DNA of 64,000 nucleotides from Metabacillus crassostreae (lineage in GTDB: Bacteria; Bacillota; Bacilli; Bacillales; Bacillaceae), in contig NZ_JAFBDU010000007.1 in NCBI RefSeq assembly GCF_016908395.1, positions 1 to 64,000 of the forward strand, in the 5' to 3' direction. Below the pieces are notes generated by a model that saw nothing but the letters and a program-made list of their open reading frames with translations, did no database searches and was not told where the DNA came from. Shown here one piece after another: positions 38,101 to 47,822 of the stretch. The position numbers and the translations under genes are program-made. Within the stretch, counting starts at the first letter, position 1, and each line of letters starts with the position of its first letter.

Positions 38101-38483
38101 TATTTCCACAAGTGTATATGAAACATAGTGAGGAGCTCAAACTAAATCATATTTTTCTGTTTGAAGGAAAGGTGGAAACACGTGACGATCGACTTCAGTT
38201 TATCGTCAATCAAATGATTGCTGTTGAGGAAATAAAAACAGAAGAACCAAAAGCAAAGCTCTTTATAAAAATAGACAAAGATTCAATTGATCAACAAAAA
38301 CTACTTGAAGTGAAAACACATTTGAAAAATTATCACGGTAAATCACCCGTTTTTGTATATTACGGTAAAGAAAAAGTAACAGTTAAACTTCCTAGTGAAT
38401 TTTCCATCTCACCATCAGAAGAATGTTTGAAGGGTTTAGTGAAAATACTTGGAAAAGAAAATGTTGTTCTGCAAAAGGTATAA
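35118..38483 (+). CDS. dnaE: DNA polymerase III alpha subunit DnaE
   Basis: A 1121-residue C-family polymerase (B. subtilis DnaE is 1115), which extends RNA primers before handing over to PolC. Order: PHP domain (1-275), palm/catalytic domain with PDIDIDFPDTRR (Asp residues at about 386-390) and GPGRGSAAGSL near 346, finger domain, helix-hairpin-helix, and an OB domain near residues 960-1050. The PHP metal ligands are largely lost: HLQVKS at 5-10, F41/Q42 after TD, and S197 where NDVHY is usual. The start is TTG 35118 after AAAGGGGGGGG. Confidence 0.95.
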   Translation: MPFVHLQVKSAYSLLTSSVRLDKLVSKAKDLNFKALALTDFQVMYGTVPFYKLCLKNGIKPIIGLTIKVLDESSEAQQTTVLVLLAENNKGYRNLIKISSALQTKSVEGLPERWLKSYSEGLIAISPKNEGLVEKYQNEETDEKMIEVIQKYKAIFGENSFYLGLQKSSNHNDDFTSETVSLSKKIGVPVVATNDVSYVEKEDSIAQQCLLAIKNNEKLSEDLYELDYSYENNLKSAKEMASIFEQYPEALENTILIANRCEVNLELGISRLPKFPTSTKQNADEFLTELCLKGLAEKNCGDDFVYKKRLSYELEVIKKMKFSDYFLIVWDFMKYAHEHNILTGPGRGSAAGSLVSYVLNITNVDPIKHKLLFERFLNPERITMPDIDIDFPDTRRDEVIAYVAKKYGKMHVAQIITFGTLGARAAIRDVGRVLGASPKDTDILSKLVPSRPGISLSDALKESQALTKLMKSDSFFHKIIDTAMKVEGLPRHTSTHAAGVVLSDQPLTSIVPIQEGQTDVYLTQFSMDFLEELGLLKMDFLGLRNLSLIENITKSIQRGERQVVNLTNIPYQDEKTFELLANGDTTGIFQLESEGMRSVLKRLKPTNLEDIVAVNALYRPGPMENIPIYIDRKHKRSEIDLIHPALEPILRNTYGVIVYQEQIMELASTIAGFSLGEADLLRRAVGKKKKEILDKERVHFVTGCMKNGYSEQVGNAIYDLIVKFANYGFNRSHAVAYSMISYQLAYLKANYPIYFIAALLTSVSGNEDKVTQYVREAKQKELTILPPSINKSEYRFSVEGNCIRFSLTAIKNVGISAIKEIFHARRQKRFTDLFDFCIRVSMKIVTRRTMEQLIFAGAMDEFEEDRATLLASLDVAIEHAELMKPADDNQFDLFLEDEFMLKPKYIEVDPFKIEEKLKFEKEALGFYFSSHPVEMYRPTFGLSGAVNISDLPSKLDKKVSVGAMIVSSRTIRTKKGDNMAFIMIGDETGDVDAVLFPQVYMKHSEELKLNHIFLFEGKVETRDDRLQFIVNQMIAVEEIKTEEPKAKLFIKIDKDSIDQQKLLEVKTHLKNYHGKSPVFVYYGKEKVTVKLPSEFSISPSEECLKGLVKILGKENVVLQKV

Positions 38484-38531
38484 TAGGGACATATATTGAC
38501 CAGCTAAGAAAAGTAATAAGGTAATATATTC

Positions 38532-38559
38532 TTTACAAACGACTGAATTATGTTATCAT
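38532..38559 (+). promoter_or_regulatory. Candidate ytsJ promoter
   Basis: TTTACA (38532-38537) and TATCAT (38554-38559), each 5 of 6 to the sigma-A consensus, 16-bp spacer. The predicted start near 38566 leaves a leader of about 325 nt to ytsJ. Confidence 0.55.
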
Positions 38560-38574
38560 TTAGTAATGATCAAG

Positions 38575-38594
38575 AGTGGTCTGACCACTTTTTT
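38575..38594 (+). promoter_or_regulatory. FadR-type operator palindrome, also a possible dnaE terminator
   Basis: A perfect 15-bp palindrome AGTGGTCTGACCACT (38575-38589). Its centre TGGTCTGACCA fits the FadR-subfamily GntR operator pattern TNGTNNNACNA. It lies at about +10 to +24 of the candidate ytsJ promoter. It is followed by TTTTTT, so the same sequence could form a short terminator hairpin for dnaE. The GntR/FadR gene at 40132 is the natural candidate regulator. Confidence 0.55.
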
Positions 38595-38890
38595 ATATAA
38601 GTGCCTAGCAGCTCATTGGAAAAATAACATCTTTTTTCTATGTAATAAGCATTATTGTAATATAAGGATTTGAACTCAATTCCTAATATATTTAAATGTC
38701 TTATAACAAAAATGCTAAGCCTTAACAAGGTTCTTTTCGTTTTTTCATATTGCTGTTTACCAAACAAACAACGAATATGGCACGGAAACAACCTGTCATT
38801 ATTTCTTGTTTATATCAAACTCATAATTTTTGCTGCTAATTACGTTAATTAGACGAAGAAAAGTGGACGATAACAAGGGGAGTGTTAAAA
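38595..38890 (+). other. Long ytsJ leader
   Basis: About 300 nt, AT-rich, without a gene. Short frames on both strands lack ribosome-binding sites. No clear second terminator or riboswitch is seen. The ytsJ ribosome-binding site is AAGGGGAG at about 38874. Confidence 0.3.
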
Positions 38891-40120
38891 ATGTCATTAC
38901 GAGAAGAAGCCTTACATATCCATAGAGTTCATAAAGGTAAACTAGAAACAAAATCAAAAATACCGGTAAGAAATGCACATGATTTAAGTCTTGCCTATTC
39001 ACCTGGTGTGGCAGAGCCTTGTAAAGATATTTATGATGATAAAAATAAAGTTTACGATTATACAATGAAGGGCAATATGGTTGCGGTAGTTTCTGATGGT
39101 ACAGCAGTTTTAGGTCTTGGTAATATTGGTCCTGAAGCAGCACTTCCCGTAATGGAAGGCAAAGCTGTGTTATTTAAGAGCTTTGCAGGTGTTGACGCTT
39201 TTCCAATTTGTTTAAATACAACTGATATTGATACAATCATTAACACAGTGAAGCTCTTAGAGCCGAACTTTGGTGGAGTTAATTTAGAAGATATTGCAGC
39301 ACCTAATTGCTTCGTTATTGAGGAACGCTTGAAAAAAGAAACGAATATTCCTATTTTTCATGATGATCAACATGGTACAGCAATCGTAACGGTCGCTGGA
39401 CTTGTTAATGCATTAAAAATTGTAGGAAAAAGCATGGGGAAAATTCGAGTTGTAGCAAATGGAGCTGGTGCTGCCGGAATTGCCATTATTAAATTACTAT
39501 ATCGCTATGGTGTCAGAGATATCATTATGTGTGATTCAAAAGGGGCCATTTACGAAAACAGACCATATGGAATGAATGATGTGAAGGCAGAAGTAGCTAA
39601 ATACACCAATCGAGATCAAGTTGAAGGCTCTCTTTCTGAGGTGCTTACAGGTGCAGATGTTTTTATTGGTGTCTCAGTTGAAGGGGCATTAACAGCAGAA
39701 ATGGTTAAATCTATGAATAGTGGTCCTATTATCTTTGCTATGGCAAATCCAGTACCTGAAATTATGCCTGAGGACGCAAAATCAGCCGGTGCAATGGTAA
39801 TTGGTACCGGAAGATCAGATTTTCCTAACCAAGTAAACAATGTACTAGCGTTTCCTGGTATTTTTAGAGGTGCTTTGGATGTTAGAGCGACTCATATTAA
39901 CGAACAAATGAAGATTGCTGCTGTAGAGGCGATTGCATCATTAATTTCAGAGGATGATTTGAATCCTGAATATGTTATCCCAGCTCCATTTGATCCTCGC
40001 GTCGCACCGGCAGTTGCATCTGCTGTTGCTAAAGCAGCAATGGAAACTGGAGTGGCTAGAATCAATGTTGATCCTGAGGAAGTTGCGGAAAAAACAAGGA
40101 AACTTGCCATAATCGAATAA
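38891..40120 (+). CDS. ytsJ: NADP-dependent malic enzyme YtsJ
   Basis: A 409-residue malic enzyme converting malate to pyruvate and CO2 with NADP. SLAYSPGVAEPC (about residues 33-44) contains the catalytic tyrosine. EDIAAPNCF and HDDQHGTAIV hold metal and substrate residues, and the Rossmann motif is VVANGAGAAGIAII (about 187-200). It closely matches B. subtilis YtsJ, the main malic enzyme for NADPH balance. GTG 38882 is too close to AAGGGGAG; ATG 38891 gives the family N-terminus MSLREEA. A FadR-type regulator follows after 11 nt. Confidence 0.95.
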   Translation: MSLREEALHIHRVHKGKLETKSKIPVRNAHDLSLAYSPGVAEPCKDIYDDKNKVYDYTMKGNMVAVVSDGTAVLGLGNIGPEAALPVMEGKAVLFKSFAGVDAFPICLNTTDIDTIINTVKLLEPNFGGVNLEDIAAPNCFVIEERLKKETNIPIFHDDQHGTAIVTVAGLVNALKIVGKSMGKIRVVANGAGAAGIAIIKLLYRYGVRDIIMCDSKGAIYENRPYGMNDVKAEVAKYTNRDQVEGSLSEVLTGADVFIGVSVEGALTAEMVKSMNSGPIIFAMANPVPEIMPEDAKSAGAMVIGTGRSDFPNQVNNVLAFPGIFRGALDVRATHINEQMKIAAVEAIASLISEDDLNPEYVIPAPFDPRVAPAVASAVAKAAMETGVARINVDPEEVAEKTRKLAIIE

Positions 40121-40131
40121 AAGTGAGTGAT

Positions 40132-40767
40132 ATGTCTTTGACAACTGCACAATCGAAAGTTTATATTGAAATCCTTCGCCATATAAAAGCATATATTTCT
40201 GAGAAACAGCTTTCTTATGGAGATAAAATTCCTTCTGAAAGAGAGTTTGCAGAAAAGCTTAAAGTAGGCAGATCATCTGTTAGAGAAGCATTAAGAGCTC
40301 TAGAATTGCTAGGTATGATAGAAACAAGAAGAGGCGAAGGTACGTTTCTTAAAGATTTTAGAGAACATAACCTTATTGAAATACTTGGTACATTTATTTT
40401 AGAAGATTCGAAGGCAATTGATGATATTTTTGAGATGAATACTATTCTTGAGCATAGTGCGTTAAACTTAATATTAAACACAAATCATGAGGAAGCTCTT
40501 AAGCAGCTAGTACGAAAATTAGAAGAAAATAGTATGATCACCAGGTATGAATTTATGAATAACATTGTTTTAATAGCTAATAATCATTTGCTTTCTCGAA
40601 TATGGAGAGTTCTCAATGAATATGTTCATTTTGTTGCAAAGGGTAATAAAGTAGATACATATCCAAAGGAATCGTTTGAAAATCTAGTAAATGCTTTATT
40701 AATTAAAAATCCAGAAAAAACAATGAAAGCCTACCAAATGTTAGCTCTTGAAGAAAATGTCGAATAG
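40132..40767 (+). CDS. GntR-family transcriptional regulator, FadR subfamily
   Basis: A 211-residue regulator. The winged helix-turn-helix (about residues 10-75) contains KIPSEREFAEKLKVGRSSVR and the wing TRRGEGTFL; the C-terminal helical domain (about 90-205) is FadR-like. It directly follows ytsJ and precedes accDA, so a role in malate/pyruvate or acyl-CoA-linked control is plausible but inferred. A fitting operator lies in the ytsJ promoter, suggesting autoregulation of a ytsJ-regulator unit. GTG 40123 is an alternative start. The ligand is unknown. Confidence 0.82.
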   Translation: MSLTTAQSKVYIEILRHIKAYISEKQLSYGDKIPSEREFAEKLKVGRSSVREALRALELLGMIETRRGEGTFLKDFREHNLIEILGTFILEDSKAIDDIFEMNTILEHSALNLILNTNHEEALKQLVRKLEENSMITRYEFMNNIVLIANNHLLSRIWRVLNEYVHFVAKGNKVDTYPKESFENLVNALLIKNPEKTMKAYQMLALEENVE

Positions 40768-40899
40768 ATGATGACAATTTTCAACACCATACAAGCTAAT
40801 AATTCTTTAAAGTAGGATATATATAGCTCTATGTGTATGTCAATCACTTGGAGATTGTGGAAAAGTGAATGCCTGTAATGGATAACCACAAAAATTCAA

Positions 40900-40928
40900 T
40901 TGACCCAAAGTAAAAAACTAGATATTAA
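40900..40928 (+). promoter_or_regulatory. Candidate accDA promoter
   Basis: TTGACC (40900-40905) and TATTAA (40923-40928) with a 17-bp spacer, about 40 nt before accD. Confidence 0.6.
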
Positions 40929-40967
40929 ATGTTTTAATAGAGAAACATTAATAAGGGAGGTACTGTT

Positions 40968-41837
40968 TTGCTCAAAGATTTATTTTCAAAACCAAAGAAA
41001 AAAAAGTATGCTTCAATTCCTTCTGAGCAAGCAAAGCAAGATGTTCCTGAAGGTATTGTCTTGAAATGTTCAAGCTGTAAAAAAATTATGTATACAAAAG
41101 AATTAACTAAAAACTTAAAGGTTTGTATGAATTGTGGCTATCATCATCAAATGAACGCTAAGGAAAGAATTAGTAGCTTGTTTGATGAAAATACCTTTGT
41201 AGAATATGATAAAGAAATGATGTCAGAAAACCCATTAAATTTCCCAGGTTATGAAGAAAAGCTAGAAAAGGATCGTAAGAAAACTAAGCAGAATGAAGCT
41301 GTTGTAACTGGTGAAGGTATGATTAATGGATTTAAAACAACGGTAGCTATTATGGATGCTAGCTTTAGAATGGGGAGCATGGGTTCTGTAGTAGGCGAAA
41401 AAATAACGAGAGCGATTGAGAAAGCGAACGAACAAGGTTTACCATTTATTATTTTAACAGCCTCAGGTGGAGCTAGAATGCAAGAGGGTGTGTTAAGTTT
41501 AATGCAGATGGCAAAAACTAGTTCAGCTTTAAAGCATTTTAGTGACAATAGAGGATTGATTATTTCAGTTATGACTCATCCAACAACAGGTGGAGTTTCA
41601 GCGAGTTTTGCATCTTTAGGTGATTATAATTTTGCAGAGCCTGGTGCACTTATTGGGTTTGCTGGTAGAAGAATCATTGAACAAACAATTCGTGAAGATC
41701 TACCAGAAGACTTTCAAACTGCTGAATTTTTACTTAAACATGGTCAGTTAGATGCTGTTATTCATCGAAAGGATCTCAAGGAAACACTAGGAAACATCCT
41801 TGATATTCATCAGCCAGGAGGTGAGTTAACTTGGTAG
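40968..41837 (+). CDS. accD: Acetyl-CoA carboxylase carboxyltransferase subunit beta AccD
   Basis: A 289-residue subunit of the carboxyltransferase that transfers CO2 from biotin to acetyl-CoA to make malonyl-CoA, the first step of fatty acid synthesis. A four-cysteine zinc ribbon (CSSCKK and CMNCGY, about residues 34-56) precedes the crotonase-like domain with [10 protein letters not shown] and [10 protein letters not shown]. The start is TTG 40968 behind GGGAGG. It overlaps accA by 7 nt; both subunits are needed in a 1:1 complex. Confidence 0.95.
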   Translation: MLKDLFSKPKKKKYASIPSEQAKQDVPEGIVLKCSSCKKIMYTKELTKNLKVCMNCGYHHQMNAKERISSLFDENTFVEYDKEMMSENPLNFPGYEEKLEKDRKKTKQNEAVVTGEGMINGFKTTVAIMDASFRMGSMGSVVGEKITRAIEKANEQGLPFIILTASGGARMQEGVLSLMQMAKTSSALKHFSDNRGLIISVMTHPTTGGVSASFASLGDYNFAEPGALIGFAGRRIIEQTIREDLPEDFQTAEFLLKHGQLDAVIHRKDLKETLGNILDIHQPGGELTW

Positions 41838-42808
41838 GAGAGTTGGAATTTGAAAAGCCTGTTGTGGAGCTTAGAAAAAAGATTAGCGAGTTAAAAGAGT
41901 TTACTAGTCAATCAGATGTGGATCTTTCTTCAGAAATAGAAAAACTAGAAGCGAGATTAGAGTTTTTAGAAGGTGAGATCTATACAAACATTAAACCATG
42001 GGATCGAGTTCAAATTGCTCGTCATCCAAGTAGACCTACAACACTGGACTATATCGAACATATTTTTACGAACTTTCTTGAATGTCATGGTGACCGTTAT
42101 TATGGTGATGATGATGCAATTGTAAGTGGAATTGCAAAATTTAATGGTATGCCAGTAACAGTAATTGGTCATCAGCGCGGAAAAGATACAAAAGAAAATA
42201 TTCGCAGAAACTTCGGTATGCCACATCCAGAAGGATATCGAAAGGCACTAAGATTAATGAAACAAGCAGATAAATTTAATCGACCAATCATTTGTTTTAT
42301 CGATACTAAAGGAGCATACCCAGGTAAAGCAGCTGAAGAGCGTGGACAAAGTGAAGCTATTGCCAAGAATCTATTCGAAATGGCTGGCTTATCAGTACCG
42401 GTAATATGTGTTGTCATTGGTGAAGGTGGTAGTGGTGGAGCTTTAGCATTAGGTGTCGGCAATTACATTCATATGCTAGAAAATTCTACTTACTCTGTTA
42501 TCTCTCCAGAAGGTGCTGCTGCATTGTTATGGAAGGATTCAAGCTTAGCAAAAAAAGCTGCTGAAACAATGAAAATAACAGCTCCAGACTTAAAAGAACT
42601 TGGTGTAGTCGATGAAATCATACCAGAGGTAAAAGGCGGAGCACATAAAGATCTATTAGTTCAAGCAAAAAATATTGAGACAGTTCTTGCTGATTCCCTT
42701 AAATCATTATCAGTTATGACTGGGGAAGAATTAAAGCAACACCGCTATGAAAAATATAAAAGAATAGGTCAAGTATCGTTTGCGGATGATTTACTTGGGG
42801 TAAAATAG
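41831..42808 (+). CDS. accA: Acetyl-CoA carboxylase carboxyltransferase subunit alpha AccA
   Basis: A 325-residue partner of AccD. The N-terminal coiled coil (about residues 1-50) is followed by the carboxyltransferase domain with [29 protein letters not shown] and [14 protein letters not shown], which form the acyl-CoA site. The start TTG 41831 lies within the end of accD behind AGGAGGTGAG. The pair is independent of accBC here, as in Bacillus. It is followed by a terminator. Confidence 0.95.
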   Translation: MVGELEFEKPVVELRKKISELKEFTSQSDVDLSSEIEKLEARLEFLEGEIYTNIKPWDRVQIARHPSRPTTLDYIEHIFTNFLECHGDRYYGDDDAIVSGIAKFNGMPVTVIGHQRGKDTKENIRRNFGMPHPEGYRKALRLMKQADKFNRPIICFIDTKGAYPGKAAEERGQSEAIAKNLFEMAGLSVPVICVVIGEGGSGGALALGVGNYIHMLENSTYSVISPEGAAALLWKDSSLAKKAAETMKITAPDLKELGVVDEIIPEVKGGAHKDLLVQAKNIETVLADSLKSLSVMTGEELKQHRYEKYKRIGQVSFADDLLGVK

Positions 42809-42810
42809 AT

Positions 42811-42845
42811 AAAACGTGAGGCCACTAGGTCCACGTTTTCTTTTC
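42811..42845 (+). terminator. Rho-independent terminator of accDA
   Basis: Stem AAAACGTG (42811-42818) with CACGTTTT (42832-42839) and a T-rich tail, directly after the accA stop. Confidence 0.8.
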
Positions 42846-42972
42846 GGTATGAACCTGGATTGAAATAGGGAAAAGAATTATCTAAGTTATTTAACTATCT
42901 ATTTGCTGAATCTAATAAATGTGATTTGTAATAGGTAATACAACAATTATTTTATAAAATTACATAATTCAA

Positions 42973-43001
42973 TAAACACAGTAGATAATTTATTGTATAA
43001 T
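42973..43001 (+). promoter_or_regulatory. Candidate pfkA-pykA promoter
   Basis: TAAACA (42973-42978) and a perfect TATAAT (42996-43001) with a 17-bp spacer. The leader to pfkA would be about 125 nt and contains the hairpin at 43051-43109. Confidence 0.6.
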
Positions 43002-43050
43002 GAAAAAGGTTCATTAAAAGGTTATTCGACAAAAAGTGAGTATTTGAATT

Positions 43051-43109
43051 TGGCAATTGTTGTGATAACTATGTATTCATGGTATTTTTGTTATAGATAA
43101 CAATTGCCA
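43051..43109 (+). promoter_or_regulatory. Long leader hairpin before pfkA
   Basis: A perfect 11-bp helix TGGCAATTGTT/AACAATTGCCA (43051-43061 with 43099-43109), an internal loop, then ATAAC/GTTAT. There is no T run after it. It ends 12 nt before the pfkA ribosome-binding site (GTGGGGTG), so it may affect translation or mRNA stability. Confidence 0.5.
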
Positions 43110-43128
43110 TTTAATTATAGTGGGGTGA

Positions 43129-44094
<966 letters not shown>

Positions 44095-44175
44095 TAGTTT
44101 GGGTGGTATCGTTTTCACAAAAGATGAAAAATATATGTGAAGTACAAGTAAAGCAATGAATGATAGAGAAAAATT

Positions 44176-44210
44176 GAGACTAGCTTTATGTTTTAACATA
44201 TGCTGGTCTC
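44176..44210 (+). promoter_or_regulatory. Intercistronic hairpin between pfkA and pykA
   Basis: A 9-bp stem GAGACTAGC/GCTGGTCTC (one G-U) extended by TATG/CATA inside, 15 nt before the pykA ribosome-binding site (TAGGAGG at 44226). There is no T run, so it is not a standard terminator. It could be a processing or stability element. Confidence 0.5.
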
Positions 44211-44241
44211 TAAACCACTAGATGGTAGGAGGAAATTGTAA

Positions 44242-46002
44242 ATGCGTAAAACGAAAATAGTATGTACGATTGGCCCGGCAAGTGAGAATATTGATAAGTT
44301 ATCAGAATTAATGGAAGCTGGTATGAATGTTGCTCGTTTGAACTTTTCTCATGGTGATTTCGAAGAACATGGTGCTAGAATTAAAAATATTAGAGAAGCT
44401 TCTGTTAAATTAAATAAAAATGTAGCGATTCTTTTAGATACGAAAGGTCCAGAAATTCGTACAAACACAATGGAAAATGGCGCAATTGAACTTGAAGTAG
44501 GTAATGAAATTATTGTTTCTATGGAAGAAGTTGTGGGAACAACAGAAAAATTCTCCGTTACATATGAAGGTTTAATTGATGATGTACACGTGGGTTCTAC
44601 TATCTTGTTAGATGATGGTCTAATTGAGCTTGAAGTGATTGGTCTTGATCAATCAAAAGGTGAAATTAAGACGAAAATTAATAATAGTGGGACTTTAAAG
44701 AATAAAAAAGGTGTTAACGTACCTGGTGTAAGTGTTAAGCTTCCAGGAATTACAGAGAAAGATGCTAGAGATATTGTCTTTGGTATTGAACAAGATGTAG
44801 ACTTTATTGCTGCCTCATTTGTTAGACGTGCATCAGATGTTCTTGAAATTCGTGAATTACTTGAAGAGCATAATGCAGGTCATATTCAAATCATTCCTAA
44901 AATTGAGAACCAAGAAGGTGTAGATAATATCGATGAAATTCTTGAAGTATCTGACGGTTTGATGGTTGCTCGTGGAGATCTAGGGGTTGAAATTCCAGCA
45001 GAAGAAGTACCATTAGTTCAAAAAGAATTAATCCGTAAGTGTAATGCTTTAGGTAAGCCTGTTATAACAGCAACTCAAATGCTTGATAGTATGCAACGTA
45101 ACCCAAGACCGACTCGTGCAGAAGCTAGTGATGTAGCAAATGCAATCTTTGATGGAACAGATGCTATTATGCTATCTGGTGAAACAGCTGCTGGAACATA
45201 TCCTGTTGAAGCAGTTAAGACAATGCATAATATCGCTTCAAGAGCTGAGCAAGCATTAGATTATAAACAAATTCTTTCAAAACGTAGTACACAGGTAGGT
45301 ACTACGATTACTGATGCAATTGGACAATCTACAGCATATACTGCTTTAAATTTAGGTGTTGCAGCAATCGTTACTCCTACAGAGAGTGGACATACTGCAA
45401 GAATGATTTCAAAATATCGTCCTAAAGCACCAATTGTTGCAGTTACTGTTTCTGAATCTATTTCACGCAAGCTTGCTTTAGTTTGGGGAGTTTACCCTAG
45501 AAGTGGTAATCATTCAACAACTACAGATGAAATGCTTGACCACTCGGTAATTGAAGCAATCAATAGCGGCTTTGTTACTCATGGTGATTTAGTAGTCATT
45601 ACAGCTGGTGTGCCAGTTGCAGAAGCTGGTACAACAAACTTAATGAAAGTTCATGTTATTGGTGATGTTATTGCCAAAGGACAAGGTATTGGTAGAAAGT
45701 CTGCATTTGGTAAAGTAGTTGTTGCGAGCACTGCTCAGGAAGCTCAAGATAAAATGAAACCAGGTGCAATTCTTGTTGCTCAAGGAACTGACCGTGATAT
45801 GATGAAAGCACTTGAGCAAGCTTCTGCATTAATTACTGAAGAAGGCGGATTAACTAGCCATGCAGCAGTTGTTGGCTTAAGCTTAGGAATTCCTGTTATT
45901 GTTGGTGTTGAAAATGCAACATCATCATTGAAGGATGGTCAAGATATAACTGTAGATGCTGTTAGAGGTGTAATTTACCAAGGACATGCAAGCGTACTTT
46001 AA
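44242..46002 (+). CDS. pykA: Pyruvate kinase PykA
   Basis: A 586-residue pyruvate kinase with the Bacillus-type extra C-terminal domain. The catalytic barrel includes [10 protein letters not shown] at the N-terminus, DTKGPEIRT (about residue 74) and [17 protein letters not shown] (about 218-234), plus the [12 protein letters not shown] block. The last 110 residues are a PEP-utiliser-like phosphohistidine domain with [14 protein letters not shown]. The enzyme makes pyruvate and ATP. The start ATG 44242 follows TAGGAGGA. It ends the glycolytic pair with a strong terminator. Confidence 0.96.
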   Translation: MRKTKIVCTIGPASENIDKLSELMEAGMNVARLNFSHGDFEEHGARIKNIREASVKLNKNVAILLDTKGPEIRTNTMENGAIELEVGNEIIVSMEEVVGTTEKFSVTYEGLIDDVHVGSTILLDDGLIELEVIGLDQSKGEIKTKINNSGTLKNKKGVNVPGVSVKLPGITEKDARDIVFGIEQDVDFIAASFVRRASDVLEIRELLEEHNAGHIQIIPKIENQEGVDNIDEILEVSDGLMVARGDLGVEIPAEEVPLVQKELIRKCNALGKPVITATQMLDSMQRNPRPTRAEASDVANAIFDGTDAIMLSGETAAGTYPVEAVKTMHNIASRAEQALDYKQILSKRSTQVGTTITDAIGQSTAYTALNLGVAAIVTPTESGHTARMISKYRPKAPIVAVTVSESISRKLALVWGVYPRSGNHSTTTDEMLDHSVIEAINSGFVTHGDLVVITAGVPVAEAGTTNLMKVHVIGDVIAKGQGIGRKSAFGKVVVASTAQEAQDKMKPGAILVAQGTDRDMMKALEQASALITEEGGLTSHAAVVGLSLGIPVIVGVENATSSLKDGQDITVDAVRGVIYQGHASVL

Positions 46003-46043
46003 AATTTTGTGTATGAAGATATAATAACTACTTGTAGTTAGCT

Positions 46044-46072
46044 AAAGAGAAGGGATATTCCTTCTCTTTTTT
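46044..46072 (+). terminator. Rho-independent terminator of pykA
   Basis: A 10-bp perfect stem (46044-46053 with 46060-46069), 6-nt loop and T run. Confidence 0.9.
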
Positions 46073-46127
46073 GCTATAATGAAATAGAATGGTAGGGAGC
46101 TTCAAGAGAAAATTAAGAGGTGAACAC

Positions 46128-46514
46128 ATGAGATTATTAATGCTTTTAATCATCATCATACCCGCAATAGAGATAGGTGTTCTAATTCTTTCTGGCAGAA
46201 CTATAGGTGCTATAGCAACAGTTTTGTTAATTATCTTAACTGGAGTTATCGGGGCATGGCTTGCTAAGCAACAGGGAGTAGAAACATTAAGAAATGCACA
46301 ACAACAAATGCAATATGGTCAAGTTCCAGGTGTGGCAATAATTGATGGTCTTTGTATTTTAGTTGGGGGATTACTATTACTAACACCAGGCTTTATCACA
46401 GATACAGTTGGTTTTCTTTTACTAATACCAATCACTCGAAATAAAATAAAACCATTGATATTAACAATGATTAAAAAGATGATTGATAAAAATCAAATAA
46501 CCATAATTCGATAG
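46128..46514 (+). CDS. fxsA: FxsA-family membrane protein (YtzA)
   Basis: A 128-residue membrane protein with FxsA topology: hydrophobic segments at about residues 3-20, 24-42 and 66-94, with IPAIEIGVLIL near the start and LLLLTPGFITDTVGFLLL as the family hallmark. FxsA was found in E. coli as a suppressor of F-exclusion of phage T7; its cellular role is unclear. The frame opens at 46089, but ATG 46128 follows AGAGGTGA and begins the conserved sequence. Confidence 0.88.
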   Translation: MRLLMLLIIIIPAIEIGVLILSGRTIGAIATVLLIILTGVIGAWLAKQQGVETLRNAQQQMQYGQVPGVAIIDGLCILVGGLLLLTPGFITDTVGFLLLIPITRNKIKPLILTMIKKMIDKNQITIIR

Positions 46515-46539
46515 AAAGTAACTTACCAATTTAAGACTA

Positions 46540-46675
46540 AAACTCAATGAGGGCTTTTGCTCCCTAAAAGTGTTGATTGCAGTATGAGACTTGCTTCTTT
46601 AGCAGAGGTAAGAGATCCTGATGTGTTTTTGTAAATACTGCAATCAACATATTTTCAAATTCATGAGTTTTTTAG
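46540..46675 (+). terminator. Large branched hairpin between convergent fxsA and ytvI
   Basis: Outer stem AAAACTCA..TGA with TCATGAGTTTT (46539-46550 with 46661-46671, one bulge) ends in TTTTTT. Inside, a perfect 15-bp inverted repeat TGTTGATTGCAGTAT (46571-46585 with 46635-46649) encloses a further small helix. It probably terminates fxsA. The inner arms begin TGTTGATT, like family B repeats, so it may be a decayed copy. Confidence 0.5.
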
Positions 46676-46703
46676 GCGCAATTCATTAAAGCTTTAGGTT
46701 ACT

Positions 46704-47822
46704 TTATTTTTGATGACCACCAATTACAAACTTCCAAACATCCTCATATACTCCTGCTCTGTGTAGAGTTTTAATGATAACTAATACAACAGGGCCTGCA
46801 ATTAACCCTAGAAATCCTAATAGCTTGTATCCAACAAAAAGCGAAATAAGTGTTGCAAGTGGATCTAGACCTATTGTCGAAGAAAGTATTTTTGGTTCTG
46901 ATATTTGTCTTTGAACCATTACAATGATATATAAAGTACTGATTCCGATTGCAAGTGGAATACTGCCACTAAATGATAAATATATAATCCAAGGAATGAA
47001 AACAAGTCCGGTTCCTAGGTAGGGAAGTATATCAACTAGCCCAATTAACAAAGCAATTGTTATTGCGTATTCAACTCTAAGAACAAGTAGACCGATTAGA
47101 ACAATAATTGTAGTTATCGAAATAAGCGTCGCTTGAGCACGAATAAATCCAATAAGTGCTTTTCTTAATTCATCAAAAATTGTTTTACCACTGTTTCTAG
47201 CTCTTTGTGGCAAAAGTACAGATAATGTAGCTTTAAATTTATACCAATCTTTACTTATAAAAAAGGTAGCAAGTAATGAGAAAATGATAACGGTAGCGGC
47301 ATTTGGAAGGAAGCTGATCATGACAGGTATTTTTTCTAAAAAGTCCTTTATGAAAGTTCCAGCACTTGAGGCAACCTGCTCGCCAATACTTTGTATGTTG
47401 ACTATAATTGAATGTTGTTGATTTGATCCAAGAGTATTAAAAAAATATGTAAGCTGATTATATAAAGGCATGATTTTTGTTACAAAAAAGGTTTCAATAT
47501 AAACAGCTAACAAATCTAAATGACCTGGTAGTACTTTTGCTAAGTAAGTTGTGCCAGTTAGAATTTCAGCTACCAATAGAATAAGTGCTCCTGCTATTAC
47601 TCCAATTAATAAAATGATAGCTAAAACAACAGCTATTCCTCTTGGAACTCTCACCTTATTCTCTAGAAAGTTGACAAATGGATTTATGAGCATGGCGATC
47701 AAAATGGCGATAATAAAAGGGTAAATTAAGGTAGAAAGATAAAAGCTAATAATAAGGCTAAGGCAAACAACTCCTAAAATAAGGAGAAGTCGCAATGAAC
47801 TATATATATAATCCAAATTCAA
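46704..47822 (-). CDS. ytvI: AI-2E-family transporter/permease YtvI
   Basis: A 372-residue polytopic membrane protein of the AI-2E transporter (UPF0118) family, with about eight transmembrane segments: paired hydrophobic segments near the N-terminus, a helical loop near residues 95-150, and a hydrophobic C-terminal half with VEYAITIALLIGLVDILPYLG. Family members include autoinducer-2 exporters and Na+/H+ antiporters; the substrate here is unknown. ATG 47840 lacks a ribosome-binding site and encodes the GGGGGG; TTG 47822 lies 6 nt after it and gives the B. subtilis length. Confidence 0.85.
   Translation of the reverse strand: MNLDYIYSSLRLLLILGVVCLSLIISFYLSTLIYPFIIAILIAMLINPFVNFLENKVRVPRGIAVVLAIILLIGVIAGALILLVAEILTGTTYLAKVLPGHLDLLAVYIETFFVTKIMPLYNQLTYFFNTLGSNQQHSIIVNIQSIGEQVASSAGTFIKDFLEKIPVMISFLPNAATVIIFSLLATFFISKDWYKFKATLSVLLPQRARNSGKTIFDELRKALIGFIRAQATLISITTIIVLIGLLVLRVEYAITIALLIGLVDILPYLGTGLVFIPWIIYLSFSGSIPLAIGISTLYIIVMVQRQISEPKILSSTIGLDPLATLISLFVGYKLLGFLGLIAGPVVLVIIKTLHRAGVYEDVWKFVIGGHQK

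Noticed and set aside
39892-40182. Minus-strand frames of 81-96 codons across the end of ytsJ
   Set aside because: They overlap a firmly identified gene on the other strand and have no start context; shadow frames.
41249-41548. 99-codon minus-strand frame inside accD
   Set aside because: Antisense shadow of a conserved enzyme, no ribosome-binding site.
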